IMG/VR virus record: IMGVR_UViG_3300027741_003638 | Coordinates: 1 to 45,531 of that record | Direction: 5' to 3' (one strand) | Length of the DNA: 45,531 bases | Origin: a virus | Shown here: piece by piece, positions 32,311 through 40,808 of the stretch | Layout: each line of letters starts with the position of its first letter | Numbering within the stretch: position 1 is the first letter of the stretch | The notes under the pieces: generated by a model | Database searches by the model: none | What the model was told of the DNA's origin: nothing | The model's input: the letters and a program-made list of their open reading frames with translations, nothing else | Translations under genes and position numbers: made by a program

Positions 32311-32338
32311 TTGACTAGGGATAAAAACATGCTAAATT
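32311..32338 (+). promoter_or_regulatory. Sigma70-type promoter of the DNA ligase gene
   Basis: TTGACT (32311-32316) and TAAATT (32333-32338) are 16 nt apart, upstream of the ligase start. AAGGA lies before the ATG. Confidence 0.5.
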
Positions 32339-32364
32339 AAATGTAGTTTATAAGGACCTCTGAG

Positions 32365-33711
32365 ATGAAATCTGCAGCAGATGTTGTTATGGCCCTAGAG
32401 GCCAATAACAGCCGCATAGAAAAAGAACGCATCATCCAAACCGCTTGGGATAATCAGATATTGGAATTCTTTGAAGGGGCACAAATGGCCTATGATGCGC
32501 TGCGCACATACGGCGTTAAAAAAGTACCCCTGATAGATGCCCCTGAGGACAGCGACAATACTGATACTAGTTTTACTTGGTCACGCTTTAAATCAATCGC
32601 TGAGAAATTGGAAAATCGCACGCTCACCGGCAATCAAGCCAGAGAAGTACTGCGTGCTGCTGCTAACATTGCTCCGGTAAAAGAATGGAATTGCTTTTAC
32701 CGCCGCGTGCTGTTGAAAGATCTCAAATGCGGCATTACAGAAACCACCATCAACAAAATTTTGACCAAAAATAGTGATGCAGCAAATCGCTTTGCCATTC
32801 CGGTTTTTTCCTGCCAGTTGGCCAAGAACGGTGAAGATCATCCAAAAAAGATGAAAGGCCCAAAACTGCTGGACATCAAATTGGATGGAGTGAGGATTAT
32901 TTCTGTTCTGGACAAGATCAAAAATACAGTCACCCAGTACAGCAGGGATGGACGTGTCAACGATAACTTCCCACAGATTGCAGAGTATTTGGCTAGGCTG
33001 CTGCCTGTAATCACTACCAGCATGGTGTTTGATGGTGAAATGGTCAGTAGAAATTTTCAAGCACTGATGAAACAGCTGAATCGCAAGGAAGATGTGGATA
33101 CCAATGATGCCAAATTGGCACTGTTTGACTGCTTGCCTTTGACAGATTTCATCGCAGGGGAGTGCAGTTTAACGCAGACCCAACGTCATGCGGCCTTGGC
33201 TGAATTCATGCCTTGGCTGCGGGATAGTCATGGTAGTGTCTATGTAGTACCAAAACAACAGGTTGATCTCAACACTACGCAAGGGCAGGCTGAATTCCAG
33301 CAGTTCAACCGTGATGCGATTTCTGCAGGTTATGAAGGGGTTATGATCAAGGACCCCGGTGCACCCTACAAGACCAAACGCACTGATGCATGGCTCAAGA
33401 TCAAACCTTTTGTCACAGTTGATTTGGCCGTTGTTGCAGTTGAGTCCGGCAAACCAGAAAGCAAATTTGCTCATACCCTGGGAGGTTTGGTGTGTCAGGG
33501 TGAAGACCAAGGCAAGATCATCACAGTAACAGTGGGAGGCGGCTATACAGAAGAACTGCGTGACCAAATCTGGGCTGAGAAAGACACAGTCATTGGCAGG
33601 ATTGTTGAAATCAAAGGAGATGCAGTTACACAGAATCAAGATGGCACTTACAGCCTGAGATTTCCTGTATTCATGGGATTCCGCGGCACAACACCTGGAG
33701 AAAAATTATGA
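32365..33711 (+). CDS. ATP-dependent DNA ligase (448 aa)
   Basis: The adenylation motif is DIKLDGVRI with Lys172 as the AMP-linked residue (KxDG). FDGEMVSR is motif III, EGVMIKD is motif IV, and WLKIKPF is motif V. It has the layout and size of T4 gp30-type ligases, with an N-terminal helical domain (about 1-145). It seals nicks during phage DNA replication and repair. AAGGA is 8 nt before the ATG. Its end overlaps the next gene by 4 nt (ATGA). Confidence 0.93.
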   Translation: MKSAADVVMALEANNSRIEKERIIQTAWDNQILEFFEGAQMAYDALRTYGVKKVPLIDAPEDSDNTDTSFTWSRFKSIAEKLENRTLTGNQAREVLRAAANIAPVKEWNCFYRRVLLKDLKCGITETTINKILTKNSDAANRFAIPVFSCQLAKNGEDHPKKMKGPKLLDIKLDGVRIISVLDKIKNTVTQYSRDGRVNDNFPQIAEYLARLLPVITTSMVFDGEMVSRNFQALMKQLNRKEDVDTNDAKLALFDCLPLTDFIAGECSLTQTQRHAALAEFMPWLRDSHGSVYVVPKQQVDLNTTQGQAEFQQFNRDAISAGYEGVMIKDPGAPYKTKRTDAWLKIKPFVTVDLAVVAVESGKPESKFAHTLGGLVCQGEDQGKIITVTVGGGYTEELRDQIWAEKDTVIGRIVEIKGDAVTQNQDGTYSLRFPVFMGFRGTTPGEKL

Positions 33712-33917
33712 GTGACACTGCTGCATGGGTCAATCAATTCACAGTTGATGAGCAAAAACTGGCGTTCACCTGCATTTATGACAGTTGTCTTGCCACCAGC
33801 AACATGGAGAATCAACTCTGTGCTGCAGCCATCTTGGATTCTAAGGTGCAGACCTATCTGCACCTTTTGGCCGAGTGTGGTTGGGATCCAGTCTGGGCTC
33901 AGTTGAAATCCGTATAA
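33708..33917 (+). CDS. Small hypothetical protein (69 aa)
   Basis: It starts in the ATGA overlap with the ligase stop, so it is translationally coupled. Helical, with several Cys (FTCIYDSCLATSNMENQLCAAA, shown only as the pattern C-x4-C and C-AAA) and a C-terminal LAECGWDPVW. No family recognised; possibly a ligase-associated accessory, from context only. Confidence 0.65.
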   Translation: MSDTAAWVNQFTVDEQKLAFTCIYDSCLATSNMENQLCAAAILDSKVQTYLHLLAECGWDPVWAQLKSV

Positions 33918-33940
33918 AGTTTTGATGTCTGATCAATTAT

Positions 33941-34213
33941 ATGAACAGGACCAAACATAGTCTCAATGTTGCTAGATACATCATGGACTACTCTGTCGTG
34001 GTACCTGAAGAAAAACAGCAATATCTAGACAGGATGGTGTTTTGGCTTGTGGAAACCTTTGGCGAGCCTAGGCCAACTTGGGCTTTTGATGAATTTGAAA
34101 CTAGATACCTAGATCATTTTGAGGGAGTGTGGGGACTATCTCACGTACCACAACCTATATTTTGGTTTATTAAAAGACATGACTATGTTTTATTCACCTT
34201 GACATGGATGTGA
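33941..34213 (+). CDS. Small Trp/Phe-rich protein, family of 15097 and 34234 (90 aa)
   Basis: Function unknown. The C-terminus IFWFIKRHDYVLFTLTWM matches the ends of the proteins at 15097 and 34234 (h-x-F/W-x-x-x-x-D-h-h-h-x-x-L-T/F-W). A middle part VVVPEEKQQYLDRMVFW parallels the MIAPPDDLIWW part of the 15097 product. No clear ribosome site precedes the ATG. It is directly upstream of its probable paralogue. Confidence 0.6.
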   Translation: MNRTKHSLNVARYIMDYSVVVPEEKQQYLDRMVFWLVETFGEPRPTWAFDEFETRYLDHFEGVWGLSHVPQPIFWFIKRHDYVLFTLTWM

Positions 34214-34233
34214 AACTCTGCTAGGATAAGATC

Positions 34234-34557
34234 ATGGGAAAATTTTTCTTGCTTGACAGTGACAGACTATCAGAATACGACATACCCAAGAGATTGATAA
34301 AGTATGATAGGAGATTTGGCACTCCATGGCCAAATCAACTGTTTCCATTCAGTTTGGGTTTTGACTATTGGCATTGCTTGTCAGCTGATACTGACATGCT
34401 GGTCAAATTGCGTAGATTTGTCGAACAGCGGTGTCTAGGCGATGTTGCTGTTGAAATTGTTGACCGTGGTTACGTAAACCAAACCCAGCTGTGGTTTGAA
34501 CATGAAAACGACATGCTGTTGACTCAACTAACTTGGAATGAATGGATTGTGATTTGA
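34234..34557 (+). CDS. Small protein, family of 15097 and 33941 (107 aa)
   Basis: Function unknown. It ends in LWFEHENDMLLTQLTWNEW, which parallels the C-terminal pattern of the two related proteins. AGGA lies 7 nt before the ATG. The tandem position with 33941 suggests local duplication. It overlaps the UV-damage endonuclease start by 16 nt. Confidence 0.6.
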   Translation: MGKFFLLDSDRLSEYDIPKRLIKYDRRFGTPWPNQLFPFSLGFDYWHCLSADTDMLVKLRRFVEQRCLGDVAVEIVDRGYVNQTQLWFEHENDMLLTQLTWNEWIVI

Positions 34558-35588
34558 CACACAAGCGTTTGGGTTTTTGTTGCAAATGGCTGGATGATCC
34601 CAGCGAAACCATCAACATGAAGGTTAATGCGCGAAACAGGGAGTTGAACACCAGTACCACAACTGTGGCCTGGTTGAATCGACAGGTTCGTGCAGTAGCT
34701 GAACAGAGACTTTGGGATCTCATGGAACACAACATACGCTCTGCGCAGTTGTTGGTTGCTAAAGTTGGCCAACTGCCTGCAGAACAGCGCATGTGTCGAT
34801 TGAGCAGTGATATTTTACCCGTTTATACTGAAGCCACCTGGAGATATTTTTGGCAACGTGCAGATGTTCGTGATTATTGTGCACGAGAATTTGCCAAGGT
34901 TGGTGCCACTGCTCGTAATTTAGACGTGCGACTGAGCATGCATCCGGGTCAGTTTGTCTGTTTGGCTAGTGAAAATCCAGATATTGTACAGCGTTCTATA
35001 GAAGAATTTGAATATCATGTTGATATGGCTCGGTGGGCTGGTTTTGGTAAAACAAAGAATGATTTCAAAATCAACGTGCATATTGCCGGAAGGCAAGGAC
35101 CGGATGGAATCCGCAAAGCACTACGGAGATTATCCCCGGAAGCACGCAACTGCATTACTATTGAAAATGACGAAAATTCATGGGGCTTAGAAGATGTTTT
35201 GTATCTGGAAAAGGATTGTTCACTAGTATTAGATTTACATCATCATTTTATCAAAACAGGCGAATACATCAAACCAACTGATGATAGATACCAGAGAGTA
35301 ATTGCAAGTTGGCCAGGGGCGCGGCCAGTTATACATTACTCTTATAGTCGCAACGAGCATTTACCAAGTGGTTTCTCCCACACAAGTATGCCAGACATGA
35401 CAAAATTGCTCGCCGGTGGATGTAAAAAACAGAAACTCAGAGCTCACAGCGATTTTTATCCAAACCGTGTTGTGAATGAATGGGCGTTGTCTTTTCTCAA
35501 AACTGCCGATATCATGTGCGAATCTAAATCAAAGAACCTTGCCAGTTTTGCACTGGCCGAACAAGCAAAGATCCTTGGGTTAGTTTAG
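34542..35588 (+). CDS. uvdE: UV damage endonuclease (UvdE/UVDE family, 348 aa)
   Basis: A TIM-barrel UVDE protein: RLGFCCKW at the start, RLSMHPGQFV with the metal-binding His, KINVHIAG, TIENDENSWG with metal-binding Glu/Asp, and VLDLHHHF with the His cluster. The family nicks DNA 5' of UV photoproducts and starts a repair path independent of UvrABC. Suitable for phages in sunlit water. The ATG lies in the end of the preceding small gene. The length is normal for the family. Confidence 0.92.
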   Translation: MDCDLTHKRLGFCCKWLDDPSETINMKVNARNRELNTSTTTVAWLNRQVRAVAEQRLWDLMEHNIRSAQLLVAKVGQLPAEQRMCRLSSDILPVYTEATWRYFWQRADVRDYCAREFAKVGATARNLDVRLSMHPGQFVCLASENPDIVQRSIEEFEYHVDMARWAGFGKTKNDFKINVHIAGRQGPDGIRKALRRLSPEARNCITIENDENSWGLEDVLYLEKDCSLVLDLHHHFIKTGEYIKPTDDRYQRVIASWPGARPVIHYSYSRNEHLPSGFSHTSMPDMTKLLAGGCKKQKLRAHSDFYPNRVVNEWALSFLKTADIMCESKSKNLASFALAEQAKILGLV

Positions 35589-35618
35589 GACGGTTGTAGC
35601 TAGGGATTTAACCAATGT

Positions 35619-35679
35619 CAGAGTGTATGCAAATGCTTGTAGAACTGCAGGCCACTCTGTCATTCTGACTTTTTGTCAG
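35619..35679 (+). terminator. Possible terminator hairpins after uvdE
   Basis: CAGAGTG (35619-35625) can pair with CACTCTG (35653-35659), and CTGAC-TTTTT-GTCAG (35665-35679) forms a second small hairpin; GTCA-TTC-TGAC followed by TTTTT is an alternative. They fill the 136-nt gap before the late promoter at 35694. Confidence 0.4.
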
Positions 35680-35693
35680 CAGCTGCCGCAGCC

Positions 35694-35701
35694 GCTAAAT
35701 A
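35694..35701 (+). promoter_or_regulatory. T4-like late promoter core
   Basis: GCTAAATA ends 23 nt before the ATG at 35725, with GGAG in between. Confidence 0.5.
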
Positions 35702-35724
35702 CATGGTAGTTTACGGAGCAGGCA

Positions 35725-36672
35725 ATGAATGTCAATCATCTAAATCCAAAAATGATAGCCATATTAACACCTAATCATGGTGTAGACATGGATGCAACAA
35801 TTCAAGTTGGACCTAAGATAGCTCAGCATCTCAATGCACTGTCGCAACTTTGTTCACACATTGCCAACAGCGATAATCTTCAACATCAGATTGAGGAATT
35901 GAAAAACCTTGCAGCCACCTATGTACCTATCAACAACATGTTGGAACGCAGTCCAGTGGCGGAGGATGTTGTCTATCGCAGAGATCGTCAAGATCCCATG
36001 AACAACAGTGAGATACTGATTCTTGGGGGCGCCGAACGATACACCATGTCTGCACTGCGTACAAAAGCAGCACGGGAATCTGCCAATCTTGCAGATATGC
36101 TGAGTAATGATCCAGTCGACTATCACAGTGCGGCTGATTCAGTCAAGCAATTGGCCAACACAGTCAATACTATGGTAGCAGCACTTAAAGAATTGTCTAG
36201 AAAGAGTCGTATTAGCCGAGCTGACCTAGATGAACAACAGGTCGAACATGAAGCGTTGAAAGCAGTTGGAGATCTACGCAGTGCACTGATAAAATATGGA
36301 CGAACTGGTAAGAAGATATCAGACGAGGTTGTCAACAAAATCATGCATGACATATTGGCCAAAACACGTCGCACTGATATGAACAGTCTTATGCAGGCAT
36401 GGAAAAGCAGCCAAGGTGGTTTGACGCCGCTGCAGTGGGCACAACAAAGCACAGATATACATGATCGCAACATTCGAAACACCGCAACAACTGCTGCGAT
36501 TGATGAAAGTCTCACGGCCTTGCATGTTTTAGAGATGTACGAAACTATGAGAGTTGGTATGGGAGATCGCTCTTGGGTGGCCATTTCCAAACGACTGCGT
36601 GCAGAAGGCTATGATCTCCAATTGATAGAAGATGTAATTGATCGTGCGATAATTCTATCACAAGATGTTTGA
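35725..36672 (+). CDS. Hypothetical helical protein (315 aa)
   Basis: No family recognised. Mostly alpha-helical by composition (IAQHLNALSQLCSHIA, VKQLANTVNTMVAALKEL, EALKAVGDLRSALIKYGRTG), with no membrane segments. GGAG lies before the ATG, behind a late promoter. It may be a virion-internal or scaffold-type protein; context only. The next two genes carry pol-beta-type nucleotidyltransferase motifs or are linked to them. Confidence 0.72.
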   Translation: MNVNHLNPKMIAILTPNHGVDMDATIQVGPKIAQHLNALSQLCSHIANSDNLQHQIEELKNLAATYVPINNMLERSPVAEDVVYRRDRQDPMNNSEILILGGAERYTMSALRTKAARESANLADMLSNDPVDYHSAADSVKQLANTVNTMVAALKELSRKSRISRADLDEQQVEHEALKAVGDLRSALIKYGRTGKKISDEVVNKIMHDILAKTRRTDMNSLMQAWKSSQGGLTPLQWAQQSTDIHDRNIRNTATTAAIDESLTALHVLEMYETMRVGMGDRSWVAISKRLRAEGYDLQLIEDVIDRAIILSQDV

Positions 36673-36704
36673 TGATCTAAATGACCACTGCAAATGGGGA
36701 ATAA

Positions 36705-36712
36705 GATAAATA
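36705..36712 (+). promoter_or_regulatory. T4-like late promoter core
   Basis: GATAAATA ends 30 nt before the GTG at 36743. Confidence 0.5.
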
Positions 36713-36742
36713 ACATTTGTAATTACTGCAAAGGTTAATATC

Positions 36743-37090
36743 GTGCGAGCAAGAGAAATCTTTGAACATCGTGGTGATGCTGACGTGCCGGATACCAGTA
36801 GAGAAGCCATGCCAAATGGCACACTGGTCCCCGACCTTGACAGCGACTACGAATTCTATCGGCTGTTGACCGCTCTGGCTGGTGTTCCAGAAAATCCCAA
36901 TATTCCTCTTAACAGCGTGATGAAAGACAAACCTCTGGTAGTTCCCTATACTGAGATCGAACATCAGCAGGTTTTAAAAATGCTGAAAAGAATGAAACGC
37001 AACAATGATACATTGACCAAAGCCCCTAGCGGTGAGGCAGATTGGGTACATAAAATCAGTCCAGTAAGAAAATTCAAGGATCACCACTGA
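36743..37090 (+). CDS. Small hypothetical protein (115 aa, GTG start)
   Basis: No named family. A central segment LVPDLDSDYEFYRLLTALAG and a C-terminal basic helix (VLKMLKRMKRNND) are visible; similar small proteins with PDLDSxYxFYR are known in aquatic T4-like phages, function unknown. AAAGG lies before the GTG. Its stop overlaps the next start by one base (TGATG), so it is translationally coupled with the nucleotidyltransferase gene. Confidence 0.68.
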   Translation: MRAREIFEHRGDADVPDTSREAMPNGTLVPDLDSDYEFYRLLTALAGVPENPNIPLNSVMKDKPLVVPYTEIEHQQVLKMLKRMKRNNDTLTKAPSGEADWVHKISPVRKFKDHH

Positions 37091-38085
37091 TGAAAATAAT
37101 AGACCTATTAGAAAAAAATACCAATCCAATTGAACTGCGCAGACTCAGAGAAGGCGGTAATGTGTTTGCTGGCCGTACTGCTGCTATCAAATTGGATGAT
37201 ATTACTCCTACTCTTGACGCGTATTTTGCTGAGTTACAGCGGGTATTTCCCAACAAGGCAGATATCTTCAATGAGGAACATTTTAATCCTGTTGGTAGTG
37301 TTCGAAAAAAGCTAGAATCGGGTGACATTGACCTAGCAGTAAGTGCACTTGACATACTTGATGAAAAAATGAGCGATGCGAGTATTGCAGAGTGGGGTCT
37401 AGATCCAACAGCAGTTGCTACAGAAGCAGCAGCATTGCAAAAACGTGCTAGAACCAGCACACCAGAACAGAGCAGGATGAAAGCTTTTCTCAAATTGCTA
37501 GCAGTTTATATCAATAGTCATGCGCCAAAACTGCATTGTGATGAGAAAAAAGTCACAGACGGCAACTTGTTTGGCCTATATCCTCAAATCAACACCGATG
37601 GTGAAGAAGTTGGCGTAGGTGTACAGATAGATTGGATGGTAGGCAACCTCAAATGGTTGAAATTTTCCTATTATTCGTCAGCGACCCCTGCTGGTTCAAA
37701 CGTCAAAGGACTTCATCGTACACAATTGATGTTGGCTGCTTTTCAAGTTGCCGACCTTTCTTTCAACCATATCAATGGTGTCAAAGACAAGGCCACTGGG
37801 GAAATTATCAGCAGAGATCCAGATGAAGCATTGACTATACTAGGAGACAGACTGGGCTTCCGTATCACTCCCAGCGATGCTGAAAACTATTTTAAACTTC
37901 TCGATCTATTCAAGAACAAGATGAGGCCAGATGACTATAATCAGTTATTGGATGTTTATTTCAAGATTTTAGACAGCACGCGAGCAGATATTCCAGATAA
38001 CCTTCAGGATCAATGGCGTGATCGCAGGGATAGACTAGGGCTAACAGGCAAATTTCTGCCAGACACCTCCAAACTCAAGGACTAG
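37090..38085 (+). CDS. Pol-beta-fold nucleotidyltransferase-like protein (331 aa)
   Basis: PVGSVRKKLESGDIDLAV contains the GS and D-x-D motifs of the pol-beta nucleotidyltransferase superfamily (Gly69-Ser70, Asp79, Asp81), and GVQIDWMV supplies the third acidic residue (Asp181), followed by FSYYSSATPAGSNVKGLHRT, a block seen in viral members (motif SNVKGLHRT). All catalytic residues appear intact. It would transfer a nucleotide to a protein, RNA or small molecule; the target is unknown. Only 2 nt separate its stop from the next gene, which starts with another such domain. Confidence 0.78.
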   Translation: MKIIDLLEKNTNPIELRRLREGGNVFAGRTAAIKLDDITPTLDAYFAELQRVFPNKADIFNEEHFNPVGSVRKKLESGDIDLAVSALDILDEKMSDASIAEWGLDPTAVATEAAALQKRARTSTPEQSRMKAFLKLLAVYINSHAPKLHCDEKKVTDGNLFGLYPQINTDGEEVGVGVQIDWMVGNLKWLKFSYYSSATPAGSNVKGLHRTQLMLAAFQVADLSFNHINGVKDKATGEIISRDPDEALTILGDRLGFRITPSDAENYFKLLDLFKNKMRPDDYNQLLDVYFKILDSTRADIPDNLQDQWRDRRDRLGLTGKFLPDTSKLKD

Positions 38086-38087
38086 TT

Positions 38088-39632
38088 ATGATAGACGAAA
38101 GCGGTGTAGCAGGTGCAGATCGCATCAAAAGTCGAGCAGATTTTGCACACTTCATGGAGGATTATCGCAAGCTGATCAGCCAATACCCTGGGTTTGTCAG
38201 CATGCAGCCCAGCGGCAGTTATAACAGCGATCCCAGCAAGCAGGATTTTGGTGACATTGATCTCATTGTGCATATCGAATCATCCAAAACTAAACCTGAA
38301 CTCAAAAAAGATCTAGTGAATTGGTTTACAAAACAGCCTGACACAGTTATAGTACCGTTTTCAAATCCCAAATATGTTGGCAAGCGCACCTACAACAGCG
38401 GTGAGATTGTGTCTGTGCGTTATCACGATGCAGATCTCGGCTATTCTGCACAGATCGACAACATTATAGCACTGGATTCAACTGAAGCAGAGTTCAAACA
38501 GGGCTTTCTAGATTATCCGGCAGCCACTCAAGGATTGATACTGGGTTTGGTCAAGATTGCTGCCATAGAAACTGAACCTGCAGACTTGTTTAAATCTCTA
38601 GGAATTGACATCAAACGACTTGATCCCCAAGGTCTTGGTCCAGATCAAGAGTATGAATTCAATCTCAGCAGTAATGAATTGCAACTACGCAAGGTCACTT
38701 ATCAGCCGGGTACATTTACCACTGCTGATAAGATAGTTTTGTGGAGTTCTCGCAATATAAAAGATCTCCAGACCCTGTTGTGGCAGTATGATCTTAAAGA
38801 CAATTTTCCTGGACTTTTGAAACAGGCCAAAAGCAAGATACGTAATCCTCGCAGTAATCGCAGGATGGAAGGTGTATTTTCCAGCATGGTCAGTGTGAAA
38901 TCTGGTGAAGTTGGCACTGCAAAAGGTCAGCAAAAGACCTCCGCACTTGATGCGGTAAAGTCAGCATTTGCCGAACACAAGATACCTACCCTCAAAGAAT
39001 ACTTTGATTTTATTACTGCGGGACAAAAACTTCTAATAGAAGCAGAACAGGGCAAGACTATAGTTATCTTTTCTGGCAGATTCCAACCTTTTCATCAGGG
39101 ACATGCAGAAACCTACAGGGAACTACAGCAGAAATGGCCAGATGCCGACGTTTGGATCGCTACCACTGGCAAGACAGGTCCTGACAGCCCGTTCAATTTT
39201 GCTGAACGCAAAAGTCTTGCTGAACTGCAGGGGATTCCTGCCAACAGAATTGCCGAAGTAAAAAGCCCATATCAGGCCACAGAAATACTAGCCCATTACG
39301 ATCCCACAGTTGATCATGTGATTTATGCTGTAAGTGCCAAAGATGCAGATAGATTAAAAGGTGGGTTGAAGAAGGACGGCACTCCTGCTTATCTACAGCC
39401 CTATCATCCGGGCGAACCAATGGCACCATTTGACTTAAAATCTGGACATGCATATGTTACCATAACACCTGTGGTGCAGTTCACTGTTGCTGGACAAGAC
39501 ATCATCAGTGCTACCGACATACGCAACATGCTGTCGCATAATGACGCACAATTGCAACGTCAAGTTCTGCAGGATCTCTATGGAAAAAATGCCGCTGCTG
39601 CGGCAAAGATAGTTTTGCCACACTTCAAGTGA
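38088..39632 (+). CDS. Fusion: pol-beta nucleotidyltransferase and HxGH adenylyltransferase-like (514 aa)
   Basis: The N-terminal domain (1-200) carries SGSYNSDPSKQDFGDIDLI (motif GSYN ... GDIDLI, Gly43-Ser44, Asp56, Asp58) and a third acidic residue in AQIDNIIA, a pol-beta nucleotidyltransferase. The C-terminal domain (about 325-514) starts FSGRFQPFHQGH, the HxGH signature, and has ISATDIRNM, matching ISxTxIR of nucleotidylyltransferases such as NMN adenylyltransferase or phosphopantetheine adenylyltransferase. A linker with RSNRRMEGVFSS lies between. Two different nucleotidyl-transfer folds in one chain is unusual. NAD metabolism is possible for the second domain. Confidence 0.82.
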   Translation: MIDESGVAGADRIKSRADFAHFMEDYRKLISQYPGFVSMQPSGSYNSDPSKQDFGDIDLIVHIESSKTKPELKKDLVNWFTKQPDTVIVPFSNPKYVGKRTYNSGEIVSVRYHDADLGYSAQIDNIIALDSTEAEFKQGFLDYPAATQGLILGLVKIAAIETEPADLFKSLGIDIKRLDPQGLGPDQEYEFNLSSNELQLRKVTYQPGTFTTADKIVLWSSRNIKDLQTLLWQYDLKDNFPGLLKQAKSKIRNPRSNRRMEGVFSSMVSVKSGEVGTAKGQQKTSALDAVKSAFAEHKIPTLKEYFDFITAGQKLLIEAEQGKTIVIFSGRFQPFHQGHAETYRELQQKWPDADVWIATTGKTGPDSPFNFAERKSLAELQGIPANRIAEVKSPYQATEILAHYDPTVDHVIYAVSAKDADRLKGGLKKDGTPAYLQPYHPGEPMAPFDLKSGHAYVTITPVVQFTVAGQDIISATDIRNMLSHNDAQLQRQVLQDLYGKNAAAAAKIVLPHFK

Positions 39633-39644
39633 GATTGCTGTTGC

Positions 39645-40709
39645 CTATGTTGTTTTTGGTTTTGTCTGACGCGATGTTTTTTGTAGATAATCGGCCTGCT
39701 GTTGTTGATTATCTAGCCAGGTAATATTACGTTGCGTGTTCCAAGCAGTTTCGCCGCGAGCATGCAAAATGCCACTGTCTTGGCGATCACCGATATATCT
39801 CATCAGTAGAAATGGTTCATATTCACCTTGAGGAATTTGGCCATTTATCCATTTTTTATCAGCGTCTAAGGTATAGATATCGTTTTTTTCATGTTTGATA
39901 AACGGTATACCGTATAATATCATGTTGACATTTGAAACTCCGTAGTTTTGTCCAAAGTTTTTGCCAAACAATATCTTTTCTTTGATCTCATAGGGTACTG
40001 CTGCAGTGCTTAAACCAAACGATTGACCAGGAGACAAGGTGGGTTTACCTGTTGATGCTGAAGTTGTAACATCTTTTATCCTGTTTATCCATGCTGTTAT
40101 GTCTGGGTTGCCTGATAGATGCTGCCAGCCTCCCCATTTAAAATCTTTACCTGCTTTGAGACTGATCCAACCGACTGGCTGTTGGTACTCGTCTAAAATA
40201 GTCATATCGCTTTTCATAACTCCGGGTGTCTTTATGACCGATGCTGCGTGTACCATTACAGGATCGGCTGTGGTACCAAGATTGAGCCAAATGTAATCTC
40301 TATCATTTAACAAGGTCTTCAACTGTAATTCTACACTGGCCTTTTGCATTTGCTCTAGTTTTTCTCTGGATCCAGATTCTTCTCCGCCGAATTCGGCTGT
40401 TTTGACGATGTCACTGAGTTTAATACGAGATGGTGTAGATTGGTTATCATCTGTCTCAAGGTTGATCCAAATGGTTTTGCTGTCAGAAGGTTCATTGAAT
40501 TCCTTTTCCAGCCGATCTGCTTCGTTGGGATCTATAATCACCTGTTGCTGACCTTGATGAGTCTTGATGGTAAATGGAGATCGGTTGCGAACCTTGTCCA
40601 AAAATATTGTTATTCTATCTTTGGGCGTGCCGATATATTTGCGCATGCCCGCAATATTCATCTGTTTTTCATCGATCTTGCGATGGATTAAGATTTCACC
40701 TATTTTCAT
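39645..40709 (-). CDS. Hypothetical protein, possible nuclease fold (354 aa)
   Basis: No certain family. A central block VGWISLKAGKDFKWGGWQH resembles the ISxKxG ... FQQWGG stretch of phage proteins that have been compared with PD-(D/E)xK nucleases; the expected acidic residue upstream could be in MTILDEYQQ. The N-terminus begins MKIGEILIHRK, and the C-terminus is Gln/Lys-rich. It is convergent with the fusion gene. A late promoter core ends 5 nt before the ATG and no ribosome site is seen, so a leaderless message is predicted. Confidence 0.7.
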   Translation of the reverse strand: MKIGEILIHRKIDEKQMNIAGMRKYIGTPKDRITIFLDKVRNRSPFTIKTHQGQQQVIIDPNEADRLEKEFNEPSDSKTIWINLETDDNQSTPSRIKLSDIVKTAEFGGEESGSREKLEQMQKASVELQLKTLLNDRDYIWLNLGTTADPVMVHAASVIKTPGVMKSDMTILDEYQQPVGWISLKAGKDFKWGGWQHLSGNPDITAWINRIKDVTTSASTGKPTLSPGQSFGLSTAAVPYEIKEKILFGKNFGQNYGVSNVNMILYGIPFIKHEKNDIYTLDADKKWINGQIPQGEYEPFLLMRYIGDRQDSGILHARGETAWNTQRNITWLDNQQQQADYLQKTSRQTKPKTT

Positions 40710-40714
40710 ACTGT

Positions 40715-40722
40715 TATTTATT
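40715..40722 (-). promoter_or_regulatory. Late promoter core, leaderless class
   Basis: The minus strand reads AATAAATA, ending 5 nt before the ATG of the gene at 39645-40709. Confidence 0.6.
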
Positions 40723-40776
40723 CTTCGTGCGGAGATGACTGCAACAGCTTGTTCCGCGGTAGTTCACCAACACTCT

Positions 40777-40784
40777 GTTAAATA
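40777..40784 (+). promoter_or_regulatory. T4-like late promoter core
   Basis: GTTAAATA ends 24 nt before the ATG at 40809, with AGGA in between. It is divergent from the core at 40715-40722. Confidence 0.5.
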
Positions 40785-40808
40785 AGAGATAGATACAGGA
40801 TCAATCAC

